Assembly (NCBI GenBank): GCA_963677815.1 | Contig: OY782499.1 | Location: 1,054,001-1,118,000, forward strand | Length of the DNA: 64,000 nucleotides | Direction of reading: 5' to 3' | Origin: JAEKNW01 sp963677815 | GTDB lineage: Bacteria > Cloacimonadota > Cloacimonadia > Cloacimonadales > JAFGVF01 | Shown here: one piece after another, positions 52,029 to 61,027 of the stretch | Position numbering within the stretch: the first letter of the stretch is position 1 | Layout: the number at the start of each line of letters is the position of its first letter | Program-made: the position numbers and the translations under genes | Notes under the pieces: generated by a model | The model's database searches: none | Seen by the model: only the letters and a program-made list of their open reading frames with translations | Told to the model about the DNA's origin: nothing

Positions 52029-52245
52029 CAATAGATCTTTGAGAATAGCACTATTTTCTTCTTGTGAGGGCCTAGCTTTAGCGAAGACTCATTGCAAAAG
52101 TAACTTACATATTATATATATTATATGGATTTTATGGATACACCTCCTGTGTCCACCAAAGAAGGGGACTTTGCTAGAAGAAACTGCATTCTTCACTTGT
52201 GATACCTAGCTTTAGCGAAGTATTACTAAAGCTCTACTGCACCAT
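52029..52245. repeat. Interrupted dispersed repeat with 25-bp direct repeats
   Basis: The outer parts (52029-52060 and 52221-52245) together resemble 28899-28950. Between them, near-identical 25-bp direct repeats containing CCTAGCTTTAGCGAAG lie at 52061-52086 and 52196-52220. They enclose 109 bp with a TGGATACA-CTCC-TGTGTCCA-like hairpin near 52135-52158. No gene is supported. Confidence 0.6.
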
Positions 52246-52273
52246 TTGGATAAATTTAGAAAAGGAAAATAGT

Positions 52274-52474
52274 ATGGATCAATTGAAAGATAAAATTTTA
52301 GAAGCAAGAAAAGAAAGAAGAGAGAAGGCCTCTAAAGGCTGGTCAAAGTTATTCTATATGATAGTACTTCTTCTTTTAATTATTGTTCTGCTTTACAAAA
52401 CAAATACAAGCAAATTTGATGTTTTCTGGAATGTTTTTCAAGGTGATCAAACTGAACAAATTCAGGAGAATTAA
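52274..52474 (+). CDS. Small single-pass membrane protein
   Basis: 66 aa: a basic N-terminal cytoplasmic helix (MDQLKDKILEARKERREKAS), one membrane helix (LFYMIVLLLLIIVLLY), and a short outer tail. No family is recognised. The start at 52274 has AAAGGAAAA upstream; a longer frame from TTG 52199 runs through repeat DNA and is unlikely. Its TAA directly abuts the ATG of the PfkB kinase gene, so the two are translationally linked. Confidence 0.7.
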   Translation: MDQLKDKILEARKERREKASKGWSKLFYMIVLLLLIIVLLYKTNTSKFDVFWNVFQGDQTEQIQEN

Positions 52475-53371
52475 ATGAGTTTAGTAGTTATTGGGTCAAT
52501 AGCCTTAGATACAATCAAAACTCCTGCTGGTCAAGTAGAAGATGTTTTAGGTGGTTCGGCTATTTATGCATCTATTGCAGGAAAATATTTTACAGATGTT
52601 TCAATTGTTGGTGTAGTTGGAGAGGATTTCCCCCAAAGTCACATAGATTTATTAAATAAGAAAGATATTAATATTAATGGTCTAGCTAAAGTTCCAGGAA
52701 AGACTTTCAGATGGAAAGGTGAATATCAAAATTTGAACCAGGCTAAGACCTTAGATACTCAACTTAATGTATTTGCAGAATTTAAACCAATTCTAACCCA
52801 GGATTGTAAGAAGAATAATGTTACTCTTTTAGGAAATATTCATCCAAGTCTGCAGTTAGAAGTTCTAGAACAAATAGAGTGTTCAGATTTAATAGCAATG
52901 GATACTATGAATTTGTGGATTGATATGACTAAGAAAGAACTAACTGAAGTAATCAAAAGAGTAGATTTAATATTCATAAATGAAGATGAAATAAAAATGT
53001 ATGCTGAAAAGTCTAATGTCTTCCAAGCTATTGAAGATGTTCTTGAATTAGGCGTAAAATATGTTGTAGTCAAGCGTGGTGAATACGGGGCTCTTGTAGC
53101 AAGTAAAGAGAATCTCTTCTTTGTCCCTGTTTATCCAGTGCGTAAAGTAGTAGACCCAACAGGTGCTGGAGATTCATTTGCCGGAGGTTTCACTGGTTAT
53201 TTAGCTAAAGTGAAAAAGTATGACTTCGAAACAATGAAACAAGCAACTATATACGGAACAATTACAGCTGCAAATAATATTCAATCATTTAGTGTAGAAA
53301 ACTTACAGCAGTTAAGTCAGGCTGAGATAGAAAAAATGAGCTTAGAACTCAAAGAATGGATAAAAATTTAA
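52475..53371 (+). CDS. PfkB-family carbohydrate/nucleoside kinase
   Basis: 298 aa ribokinase fold. N-terminal substrate motif VLGGSAIYASIAGKYF and the catalytic VVDPTGAGDSFAGGFTGYL (residues ~225-242, Asp233 as base). FINEDEIKMYA and VKRGEYGALV lie between. The family phosphorylates sugars, nucleosides or similar alcohols with ATP; the substrate is not predictable. Followed 25 nt later by purM, so a purine-related role such as nucleoside kinase is possible. Confidence 0.88.
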   Translation: MSLVVIGSIALDTIKTPAGQVEDVLGGSAIYASIAGKYFTDVSIVGVVGEDFPQSHIDLLNKKDININGLAKVPGKTFRWKGEYQNLNQAKTLDTQLNVFAEFKPILTQDCKKNNVTLLGNIHPSLQLEVLEQIECSDLIAMDTMNLWIDMTKKELTEVIKRVDLIFINEDEIKMYAEKSNVFQAIEDVLELGVKYVVVKRGEYGALVASKENLFFVPVYPVRKVVDPTGAGDSFAGGFTGYLAKVKKYDFETMKQATIYGTITAANNIQSFSVENLQQLSQAEIEKMSLELKEWIKI

Positions 53372-53396
53372 ATAATTATTAAATAAAGAGGATATT

Positions 53397-54413
53397 ATGG
53401 ATTATAAGAGCGCCGGTGTTGATATTAAAGCAGGTGAAGATTCAGTTAACAGAATAAAACCCTTAGTAAAAGAGACCTTTAATAAAAATGTTCTTTCTCA
53501 AATTGGAGGATTTGGTGGACTTTATCAAGTAGATTTAACTGCTTGGAAGGAACCTGTTTTGGTTTCAAGTGCTGATGGTGTTGGTACTAAACTGATAATT
53601 GCTAATATGGCAGGTGTTTATAATACAGTTGGACAAGACCTAGTAAACCACTGTGTTAATGATATTTTTGTTCAAGGAGCTATTCCACAATACTTTTTGG
53701 ATTACGTAGGAGTTGGAAAGCTTAATCCTCAAGTAATGGAAGAAATAATTTGGGGATTTGCCAAAGCATGTAAAGAAAATGAAATGGCACTTATCGGTGG
53801 AGAAATGGCTGAAATGCCAGGTATTTATGCTGAAGATGATTTTGATTTAGCTGGTACTATTGTAGGAATGGTGGAAAAGAAGAATATCATCACAGGTGAG
53901 AAAATTCAGAAAGGTGATGTGATTTTAGCCTTACCTTCCACAGGCCTTCATACCAATGGCTATTCTTTGGCTAGAAAGATTCTGTTTGAGAAGATGAATT
54001 TGAAAGTTGATTCAATGATTCCAGAAATTAATACTAGTCTAGCTGATGCCATGCTAAAGATTCATAAGTCTTATCTACCTAGTCTAAAAGAATGGGCAAG
54101 CCCAGACAAAATTCATGGAATGGCTCACATTACAGGTGGGGGAATTCCTGGAAATCTATCAAGAGTAATACCAGATAATATGACAGCTGAAATTGATTGT
54201 AAGAGCTGGGATGTTCCTGCCTTATTCAGAGTTTTAGTAGAAAATGGTAATATTGCTCAAGATGAATCTTACCGTGCATTCAATATGGGTATAGGTATGA
54301 CAATAGTTGTTTCTTCTGATATAGCCAAAGAAATTAAAGAAAAAACTAATGCTTTCCAAATTGGTTTCATCAACGATAGAATAGCTGACCTTAAGGTTAG
54401 GATGAACTATTAA
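53397..54413 (+). CDS. purM: Phosphoribosylformylglycinamidine cyclo-ligase (AIR synthetase)
   Basis: 338 aa. Motifs: YKSAGVDIKAGEDSVNRIKPL, SSADGVGTKLIIA, GQDLVNHCVNDIFVQGAIP, LIGGEMAEMPGIY, LALPSTGLHTNGYSLAR and HITGGGIPGNLSRVIP. It closes the imidazole ring in purine synthesis using ATP. No other pur genes are near. Its stop overlaps the next start by one base. Confidence 0.97.
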   Translation: MDYKSAGVDIKAGEDSVNRIKPLVKETFNKNVLSQIGGFGGLYQVDLTAWKEPVLVSSADGVGTKLIIANMAGVYNTVGQDLVNHCVNDIFVQGAIPQYFLDYVGVGKLNPQVMEEIIWGFAKACKENEMALIGGEMAEMPGIYAEDDFDLAGTIVGMVEKKNIITGEKIQKGDVILALPSTGLHTNGYSLARKILFEKMNLKVDSMIPEINTSLADAMLKIHKSYLPSLKEWASPDKIHGMAHITGGGIPGNLSRVIPDNMTAEIDCKSWDVPALFRVLVENGNIAQDESYRAFNMGIGMTIVVSSDIAKEIKEKTNAFQIGFINDRIADLKVRMNY

Positions 54414-55234
54414 TGAAATGGAGAATCCTTAAGCAGGGGAAACTAAGTCCTGCTGAAAATATGGCTATTGATGATGCTATCTTTGAATTAATTCAAGAAG
54501 GCAAATCTACTCCCCTTATTCGGTTTTATGACTGGAATCCACCTACTCTTTCTTTAGGTTATCATCAAAATGCTGAGAAAGAAGTAGATTTCGCTAAACT
54601 TGAAGAAGTAGGCTATGGCTTTGTTAGAAGACCAACTGGGGGAAGATTAGTTCTTCATAAAAATGAAGTAACTTATGCAGTTATAGCCCCCAATGATGAA
54701 CATCTAGCAGGTAATGTACTAAAAAGTTATGGTGATATTAGCCTTGCTCTTGCTGAAGGTTTAAAACTATTAGGTATCAAAGTAGAATTTGAACAAAAAG
54801 AACTCTCCTCTTTCTCACAAAGAGAACCTGTTAATCCATGTTTCAATTCTTCTTCTAAATATGAACTAGCTGTTCAAGGAAAGAAAATAGTTGGTTCTGC
54901 TCAAGTCAGGAAAAATGGAGTTCTTCTGCAACATGGTTCCATAATTTTAGATGAGAACCAGAGAGAGATAGCCAACTTAATGCCAGGACTTTCAGACAAG
55001 ATGAGAGAAAGATTAGCTAGCATGATGGATAACAAAACAATTTCTATTAACCAAGTACTAAATACTAAGCTTCCTTATGAGGAAGCAGTTAGCAAATTTG
55101 CCTTAGGATTCAAGCAAGCTTGGTCGGAGGACATTTTTGAAGAAATTGAAGATTTGCAAGACTTCGAAAAAAAACGCGTTGGAAAATTAATTAAAAAAAA
55201 ATACTCGACAGATATGTGGAACTTAAGAAAATAG
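54413..55234 (+). CDS. LipM/LplA-type octanoyl or lipoate transferase
   Basis: 273 aa of the BPL/LplA/LipB fold. The N-terminus NMAIDDAIFELIQEGKSTPLIRFYDW resembles LipM; RRPTGGRLVLHKNEVTYAV binds the acyl group. Cys143 in VNPCFNSSSKYEL is at the place of the acyl-thioester cysteine of LipM, and GKKIVGSAQ carries the conserved Lys. These favour octanoyltransferase LipM over a lipoate ligase, but an LplA activity cannot be excluded. It would lipoylate GcvH or 2-oxo-acid dehydrogenase subunits, none of which is encoded here. Start overlaps the purM stop. Confidence 0.85.
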   Translation: MKWRILKQGKLSPAENMAIDDAIFELIQEGKSTPLIRFYDWNPPTLSLGYHQNAEKEVDFAKLEEVGYGFVRRPTGGRLVLHKNEVTYAVIAPNDEHLAGNVLKSYGDISLALAEGLKLLGIKVEFEQKELSSFSQREPVNPCFNSSSKYELAVQGKKIVGSAQVRKNGVLLQHGSIILDENQREIANLMPGLSDKMRERLASMMDNKTISINQVLNTKLPYEEAVSKFALGFKQAWSEDIFEEIEDLQDFEKKRVGKLIKKKYSTDMWNLRK

Positions 55235-55519
55235 TAACATACTGTTAAATAATAAAATATGCGATATAAATAAATAATTAATATTTAGTTAATAAGACAA
55301 GAAATCTATTGAAAGACAAATATTTATATGATATGATGATAAAAACTTTAAAAAAGTTGCAATCACCTAATTTTGCTGTCAAAAAGAAAAATAAATTGAC
55401 ACTATTCTTATTATATAATCTTTTTGTTAAAATAGTATGATAAACTAATGTATTATGAAATTAGAGAATTTTTGTTTTTTAAAAATAATTATTGTGATAT
55501 TAAAAGGGAGGATAACTAA
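55235..55519. other. AT-rich upstream region of the TonB operon
   Basis: No gene. Contains TTGACA at 55396 and TATAAT at 55414, but only 12 nt apart, so they do not make one standard promoter. A GGGAGG ribosome site is at the right end. Transcription of the receptor operon presumably starts here. Confidence 0.45.
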
Positions 55520-58500
55520 ATGCGAAAGACAGCTATATTGATTACTGTCGTTTTAGTGCTTTTTAGTGTCCAATTATATGCTCAGACTTCTGGTGTATTA
55601 AAGGGACAAGTTAGAGATAATAACGGAGAACCATTACCTCAAGCTAACGTTGTACTACAGTTAGACGGTAATAATACTCAATTCGGTACTAGTACTGATG
55701 AATTCGGTGAATATATTATTATTAATATCTCACCTGGCATCTACGACCTTTTGGTCTCTGCTACTGGTTACAGAAAACAGTTAATTCAAGGTGTTGAAAT
55801 TAGCGTTAACCAAACCACTAATAGAGACCCGGTTAGATTAGAACCTGGTGATAATTCATTAGAAGCTATTACTTTCACTGAGAAACGTAAGGTAATCGAT
55901 ACCGACAGAGTTGGTACCGAAAGATCTATTGATGTAGGGAATATTAGTGACCTATCTGTTTCTAGTGTTGATGATATTATGGCTCTTCAACCTGGTGTTA
56001 CTAATGTAGGTGGCGAAATCCGTGTTCGTGGTTCAAGATCTAATGAAGTTAACTTTACCGTTGATGGTATGTCAGTTTCTGACCCTGTTGATGGTGGTTC
56101 AGCACTTCAAGTTGATACTGATGCTATCGCTGATATGAAGGTTTATACAGGTGCCTTAACAGCTGAATTCGGTAATGCTCAATCAGGTATGGTAAACATC
56201 GTTACTCGTTCAGGTTACCCTGAATACAGAGGTAAAGTTGAATGGAATACCGACCACTTAGTGGATGATGGACGTAACCAAGATTTAATTAGATTTAACT
56301 TCGGTGGACCTGTTCTTGGCTATATAGGTGCTGAAAATAATCTTAATTCAAGATTTACTTTCTTCATTAATGGTGCAGGAACTTGGACTGATGGCAGATA
56401 CGCTGAATACTATGAATCTGACCCTTATAAAGATTTTATGTTCAATGGCTTACCATTGGTTAATGAATATCCTGTTTATAACGTCTATGGAGACAGAGAT
56501 GAAGTGGCAGGCTTTGATTTAAATAGTAGAAATTATAATGACTATAATATCAACTTCAAAACAAAATATCAAATTAATAATAACGCTAATGTTACCTTTG
56601 CTGTACGTGGCGACCGTTCTGTTTATGAGCCATTTGCTTGGTCATGGAAGTATGCACTGCAACATTATGCAGAAACTGAAACTGAACAAAAACAATATGT
56701 TTTCACCTACGATCAAAATCTAAGTCAAACTGCTAACCTCAAATTAAAAGCTTCTTATTTCCAAAAGGATTCTTATGAAGGTCCTAAAGGTATCGAAAGA
56801 GATGATTATTTGAAGTTAATGGTATCTACTGCAGAACTTAACAGTGATGAAACACTTGAAGATGAATATGTCCAAAGTGTTCTTAATAATGAAGGAATCT
56901 TCTTATATAATCACCCAGCTTATGTTTCTATTGACTCTGATACTGACGGTGTTTATGATTATTATAGTTCTTTCAGACCTGCTTCAGAATGGAACTATTT
57001 ATCTAATGCTTATGATGAAAACCCTGGTATTCCTGGTTTCAGAGCACCTGGTTCTATCTACACAAACTTTGTTGATGATAAAACTACATCTTATAACTTA
57101 AGAGGTGATGTAGAATGGGCTATTGATAGAATTAATACTGCTAAAACAGGTTTCGAGTTTACTAGATATAAAATTGAAAAGAACCAACTTCAAAGTTTTA
57201 CTACAATCTATAATGATAGAAGAGCTAATTATCTTAGATCAATCTTTGATTCAGCTTCAATTCCATTAGATGCAGATTCTATATATGTACAGAATTTGGT
57301 AAATGAAAATGATGATATTGTTGAAATATTTGGAGATGGAACTGCTGATAACCCTTACTTTGTTGTTTATTCTCCTGAGTCTTATTATGAAGCTTCAAAA
57401 GCTTCATCAGGTACTAGAGATGGTTATAAAGCTGAACCTATTCAAGGTGCTTTCTATATCCAAGATAAAATGGAATGGCAAGGAATGATTGTTAATGCTG
57501 GTTTAAGATTTGACTTCTGGTATATCGGAGAAGAATATCAAGTTCTTCAAGATGACGGTTCTTTCAGAACCTTTAAGTTTGAAGGTCAAGACAAAACTCA
57601 GTTAATGCTTTCCCCTCGTGTTGGTGTATCTCACCCTATCTCAGAAAGAGATGTTCTTAGATTTGCTTATAACTATCAAAACCAGTTACCAGCTATGAGA
57701 TATATTTTCACTTCAAAAACCCCTCAAGATGCCTATACTTCAGATAATGCAATTACTGTTGGTAATGCTGAACTTGAACCTCAAATTACAATTACTTATG
57801 AAGTTGGACTTCAACACTTAATTAATGAAGATTGGGCTATTGACCTTTCATTATACTACAAAAACTATTATAATTATGTTTCTACTAGAAAAGTTGTTGA
57901 TCCTGATGAACCTCAAGTTTTCTGGTATGAATTTATCTCTGAAGACTATGCTTCTGGTAGAGGTATTGATATTGCTCTAGATAAAGCTCTTACTAATTTC
58001 TGGTCAGCAAATATTTCTTACTCATTTGCTTGGGCTGAAGGTAATAACTCTTCTACAGTAATTCAAGATGAAAACACAAATCTACGTGAATTCCCTCTTG
58101 ATTGGGATATCAGAAACAACTTAAGCTTAAACTTAATGTTCAGAATTGAAAGAGGTGAAGAATTCTTTATTCCTTTCACTAATTTTATTTTACCTTTAGA
58201 TGATTTCTCAACTAGCTTTACCTATACATACTCATCAGGTGAACCTTATACACCAGTAGATCCTGAAACAGATAATGCTTTAGATCCTAACAGTGAAAGA
58301 ATGGATGCTAAACAGAATACAAGTGTCAAATTCTCAAAGAAATTCAATATAAGTAAAAACTCTTATGTTAATGTATTCTTTGATATTGATAATATATTCA
58401 AGTTTGAAAACATTAATAGTGTTTATGCAAAAACAGGCGACCCATTTGATCCAGGTGAAGATTTTGATGTTAATGGTGTTTCAATCCCTGAAGTTGATTT

Positions 58501-58582
58501 TATGAATCAACAAATCTATAATGATCCAGGAAGAGTTTCTAATGACAGATCATACTCTTTCGGTATATCATATAATTTCTAA
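55520..58582 (+). CDS. TonB-dependent outer-membrane receptor with N-terminal CarboxypepD-regulatory domain
   Basis: 1020 aa. Signal peptide (MRKTAILITVVLVLFSVQLYA); a carboxypeptidase-regulatory-like beta-sandwich (residues ~26-110: GVLKGQVRDNNGEPLPQANVVL, GEYIIINISPGIYDLLVSATGY); a plug domain (~130-235: PGVTNVGGEIRVRGSRSNEVNF, VYTGALTAEFGNAQSGMVNIVT); then a barrel ending SFGISYNF with terminal Phe. There is no SusD partner downstream. The order receptor-exbB-exbD-exbD-tonB with short gaps suggests a dedicated energised transporter. The ligand is unknown. Confidence 0.92.
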   Translation: MRKTAILITVVLVLFSVQLYAQTSGVLKGQVRDNNGEPLPQANVVLQLDGNNTQFGTSTDEFGEYIIINISPGIYDLLVSATGYRKQLIQGVEISVNQTTNRDPVRLEPGDNSLEAITFTEKRKVIDTDRVGTERSIDVGNISDLSVSSVDDIMALQPGVTNVGGEIRVRGSRSNEVNFTVDGMSVSDPVDGGSALQVDTDAIADMKVYTGALTAEFGNAQSGMVNIVTRSGYPEYRGKVEWNTDHLVDDGRNQDLIRFNFGGPVLGYIGAENNLNSRFTFFINGAGTWTDGRYAEYYESDPYKDFMFNGLPLVNEYPVYNVYGDRDEVAGFDLNSRNYNDYNINFKTKYQINNNANVTFAVRGDRSVYEPFAWSWKYALQHYAETETEQKQYVFTYDQNLSQTANLKLKASYFQKDSYEGPKGIERDDYLKLMVSTAELNSDETLEDEYVQSVLNNEGIFLYNHPAYVSIDSDTDGVYDYYSSFRPASEWNYLSNAYDENPGIPGFRAPGSIYTNFVDDKTTSYNLRGDVEWAIDRINTAKTGFEFTRYKIEKNQLQSFTTIYNDRRANYLRSIFDSASIPLDADSIYVQNLVNENDDIVEIFGDGTADNPYFVVYSPESYYEASKASSGTRDGYKAEPIQGAFYIQDKMEWQGMIVNAGLRFDFWYIGEEYQVLQDDGSFRTFKFEGQDKTQLMLSPRVGVSHPISERDVLRFAYNYQNQLPAMRYIFTSKTPQDAYTSDNAITVGNAELEPQITITYEVGLQHLINEDWAIDLSLYYKNYYNYVSTRKVVDPDEPQVFWYEFISEDYASGRGIDIALDKALTNFWSANISYSFAWAEGNNSSTVIQDENTNLREFPLDWDIRNNLSLNLMFRIERGEEFFIPFTNFILPLDDFSTSFTYTYSSGEPYTPVDPETDNALDPNSERMDAKQNTSVKFSKKFNISKNSYVNVFFDIDNIFKFENINSVYAKTGDPFDPGEDFDVNGVSIPEVDFMNQQIYNDPGRVSNDRSYSFGISYNF

Positions 58583-58622
58583 AATAAAAAAAATATAATA
58601 TAATAATTGGAGGAAATGAAGG

Positions 58623-59366
58623 ATGAATAAGAAAATTTCAGTACTCTTACTAATAATTTTGTTAGGAAGTTTTGTTTTTACTACTGCACTGTTTGCACAA
58701 GAGGCTGCACAGGATGGTGGTTCAGCAATCGAAACTTTAGCAAGTACTCTTTTTGGAAAAAGCTTAGTTAAACAGTTTAAAGATGGTGGATGGGCAATGT
58801 GGCCTCTCTTAGCTTTATTTATCTGGGGACTTGGTATTGGTATTTGGAAACTCTTGGTATTAGTAAGAGGAAGAATAAATGTTGAAAAATTCTTAGATGA
58901 AATTGTTCCTAAAATTAAAGATGGTAACTTCAAAGCAGCTATTGATTATGTAAATGATCAAAAAGGTTCAGTTGCAAATATAGTTAGAGCTGGTTTATTA
59001 AAAAATGATTCAGGTATCGAAGCTATGGAAAAAGCTATGGAAAATGCAGCTGTTGTGGAAATGTCTTTCTTAGATAGAGGCTTTAACGAATTATCAACTA
59101 CAATTACTTTGGCACCGATGATGGGTTTCTTAGGAACTCTTCTTGGTATGATTACAGCTTTTGATGATATTCAAAACACTGAAGTTGTTGACGCTGGTGT
59201 TGTTGCTGGAGGTATCAAGATTGCTCTTATTACTTCTGCTGCAGGTTTAATCATTGCGATCCCTATTCAATTTGCTAACAATATTTTCATGACTATGGTT
59301 GATAGCATTGTTGTTGATATGCAGAAAGCAACTGAAAAGGTAATTGATACTTTGACTGAAAAGTAA
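58623..59366 (+). CDS. exbB: ExbB/TolQ/MotA-type proton-channel protein
   Basis: 247 aa. The N-terminal hydrophobic segment looks like a signal sequence (residues 1-26), followed by three membrane helices: GGWAMWPLLALFIWGLGIGIWKLL, LAPMMGFLGTLLGMITAFDDI and ALITSAAGLIIAIPIQFANNIF. The conserved GFLGTLxGMI and TSAAGLIIAIP motifs match the MotA/TolQ/ExbB channel family. With ExbD it uses the ion gradient to energise TonB. GGAGG precedes ATG. Confidence 0.93.
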   Translation: MNKKISVLLLIILLGSFVFTTALFAQEAAQDGGSAIETLASTLFGKSLVKQFKDGGWAMWPLLALFIWGLGIGIWKLLVLVRGRINVEKFLDEIVPKIKDGNFKAAIDYVNDQKGSVANIVRAGLLKNDSGIEAMEKAMENAAVVEMSFLDRGFNELSTTITLAPMMGFLGTLLGMITAFDDIQNTEVVDAGVVAGGIKIALITSAAGLIIAIPIQFANNIFMTMVDSIVVDMQKATEKVIDTLTEK

Positions 59367-59377
59367 GGTAGGGAATA

Positions 59378-59857
59378 ATGAAATTTCCTGCTAAAAAGAA
59401 AAAAAGTGCTGAAATCCCAACAGCTTCAATGTCTGACATTGCATTCTTGTTGATAGTATTCTTTATGGCAGTTGGTAAGTTTGATAACAAACAAGGTATT
59501 CCTTACCAAATATCAGCCCCTGCTGCAGAAGAACAACAACAAGAACAAGATGTGATTTTGGACAGACAGAATCTTATAGAAATCGAGATTTGGAATGAAG
59601 CAGGTACCAACAATGTTTTATGCGAATATTTTGTATATGACGAAAATGATGTCAAACAAGATGGTGTAAAATTTAGAGTACCAGAACTTGGAAAGCAGAT
59701 GATTAAAGATAAAGTTGAAAAGAATCCAGATAGTGTTATTAAACTAAAGATTGACAGAAATGTTGAATATCGTGGTTTCATTTCACTTTTTGATGAACTA
59801 AGAGCTAATAATATGGCGAAAAAAGTTAAATTTGAACGCCACTATTTAAATAAATAG
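59378..59857 (+). CDS. exbD: ExbD/TolR-type protein 1
   Basis: 159 aa. Short cytoplasmic N-terminus, membrane helix SMSDIAFLLIVFFMAVGKF with the essential Asp (SDIAF), and a periplasmic domain ending in LFDELRANNMAKKVKFERHYLNK. It is 11 nt after exbB and 12 nt before a second, different exbD. Confidence 0.92.
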   Translation: MKFPAKKKKSAEIPTASMSDIAFLLIVFFMAVGKFDNKQGIPYQISAPAAEEQQQEQDVILDRQNLIEIEIWNEAGTNNVLCEYFVYDENDVKQDGVKFRVPELGKQMIKDKVEKNPDSVIKLKIDRNVEYRGFISLFDELRANNMAKKVKFERHYLNK

Positions 59858-59869
59858 GAGAGTAATATA

Positions 59870-60322
59870 ATGAATATGATTAGAAAAAAAGTTAAAGCTG
59901 AAGCTAATACTTCTTCATCATCTGATATTGCTTTCTTGCTCTTGCTCTTCTTTGTTGTTACAACCCAGATTATCTATATTCCTGTTCAAACAAAATATCC
60001 AAATGCTAGAGAAATCGAAAGACAAATGCAAAGTAATATCTTGACTGTTTATCTTGCAAATGATGGTTCATCACCGTTTTTTGATTATTATTTAGATGAT
60101 GTCTATGTAAATGAGCTTGTGGATAATAAAAGCAATGAAGAAATTAGCCGTAGCTTAGGTAAGCAAATCAGAAGTAGAATTGATCAAGACCCTGATCGTA
60201 ACTGGATTGTGAGCCTTAGAATAGATGCTGATGTTGATTTTGATACTATTAATACCTTAATAACAGATCTTCAGAACAATAAAGTTGAATCTATTGTTTT
60301 TGAAGCAAGAAAAAGGGGCTAA
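59870..60322 (+). CDS. exbD: ExbD/TolR-type protein 2
   Basis: 150 aa with the same topology: SSSDIAFLLLLFFVVTTQI helix with the conserved Asp, and a periplasmic domain with FDTINTLITDLQNNKVESIVFEARKRG. It is clearly distinct from the first ExbD, so a heteromeric ExbD pair is likely, as seen in several T9SS-bearing phyla. Three nt before tonB. Confidence 0.92.
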   Translation: MNMIRKKVKAEANTSSSSDIAFLLLLFFVVTTQIIYIPVQTKYPNAREIERQMQSNILTVYLANDGSSPFFDYYLDDVYVNELVDNKSNEEISRSLGKQIRSRIDQDPDRNWIVSLRIDADVDFDTINTLITDLQNNKVESIVFEARKRG

Positions 60323-60325
60323 TAT

Positions 60326-61012
60326 ATGGCAAGTTATACAGATTGGAAAACTGAGGCAAATGGTTATCTTGTAAAAGGGATGGCTATGTCTGTTGTTTTA
60401 GTTATGTTCTTGTTATTAGTGATGCCTCGTTTTGAAGCTTCTGGTAAGGAAGAAGAGGTACGTGATGAATCTCAAGTATCAGAACATTTTGAATTTGAAG
60501 AAGTTGTAGAGGAAGAAGAAGTAATTCAAGAGGAAGCTCCTGAAGAAGAGGAAGAAGAGATTATTAACCCTGAAGAAAATATTCAAATGAACTTTGATGA
60601 ATTAGGTCTTGAGGATTTAGAAAGTGCTATTGAGCGTAAAACAATCTCTACTACTGATGAACTTGAAAAACTTAATATATCATTCTCTTCTGTTGATGAG
60701 GCCAGTCTTAGCCAACCTTATGTAGTCCATCAAGAAATGCCAACAGTTATAAGAAGTGTAAAGCCTGTTTATCCTGATATCGCTATTCAGAATAATGTGG
60801 AAGGTACTATTATTGTTGAAGCATGGGTGAAAGTTGATGGTACAGTAGGTAATGTGAGAGTTATTAAATCTCTTCAATCTATTCCTGGTGGATTAGATGA
60901 AGCAGCTGTAAATGCTGTATGGCAATGGACATTTGAACCTGCAAAATCTGGTGGAAGACCAGTTGCTTGTTGGGTTAAAATTCCTCTTAACTTAAAATTT
61001 GAAGATAATTAA
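60326..61012 (+). CDS. tonB: TonB energy transducer with acidic linker
   Basis: 228 aa. One membrane helix (residues ~17-33, KGMAMSVVLVMFLLLVM), then a linker very rich in Glu (residues ~40-90) where classical TonB has Pro/Lys repeats. The C-terminal TonB domain is present: VIRSVKPVYPDIAIQNNVEGTIIVEAWVKVDGTV and LDEAAVNAVWQWTFEPAKSGGRPVACWVKIPLNLKF. The YP motif is present. Last of the energising genes, followed 15 nt later by a large secreted protein. Confidence 0.93.
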   Translation: MASYTDWKTEANGYLVKGMAMSVVLVMFLLLVMPRFEASGKEEEVRDESQVSEHFEFEEVVEEEEVIQEEAPEEEEEEIINPEENIQMNFDELGLEDLESAIERKTISTTDELEKLNISFSSVDEASLSQPYVVHQEMPTVIRSVKPVYPDIAIQNNVEGTIIVEAWVKVDGTVGNVRVIKSLQSIPGGLDEAAVNAVWQWTFEPAKSGGRPVACWVKIPLNLKFEDN

Positions 61013-61027
61013 ACTGGAGGATTATAA

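Noticed and set aside
55396..55419. TTGACA and TATAAT as a promoter for the receptor operon
   Set aside because: The spacer is only 12 nt, too short for a standard sigma-70 promoter.
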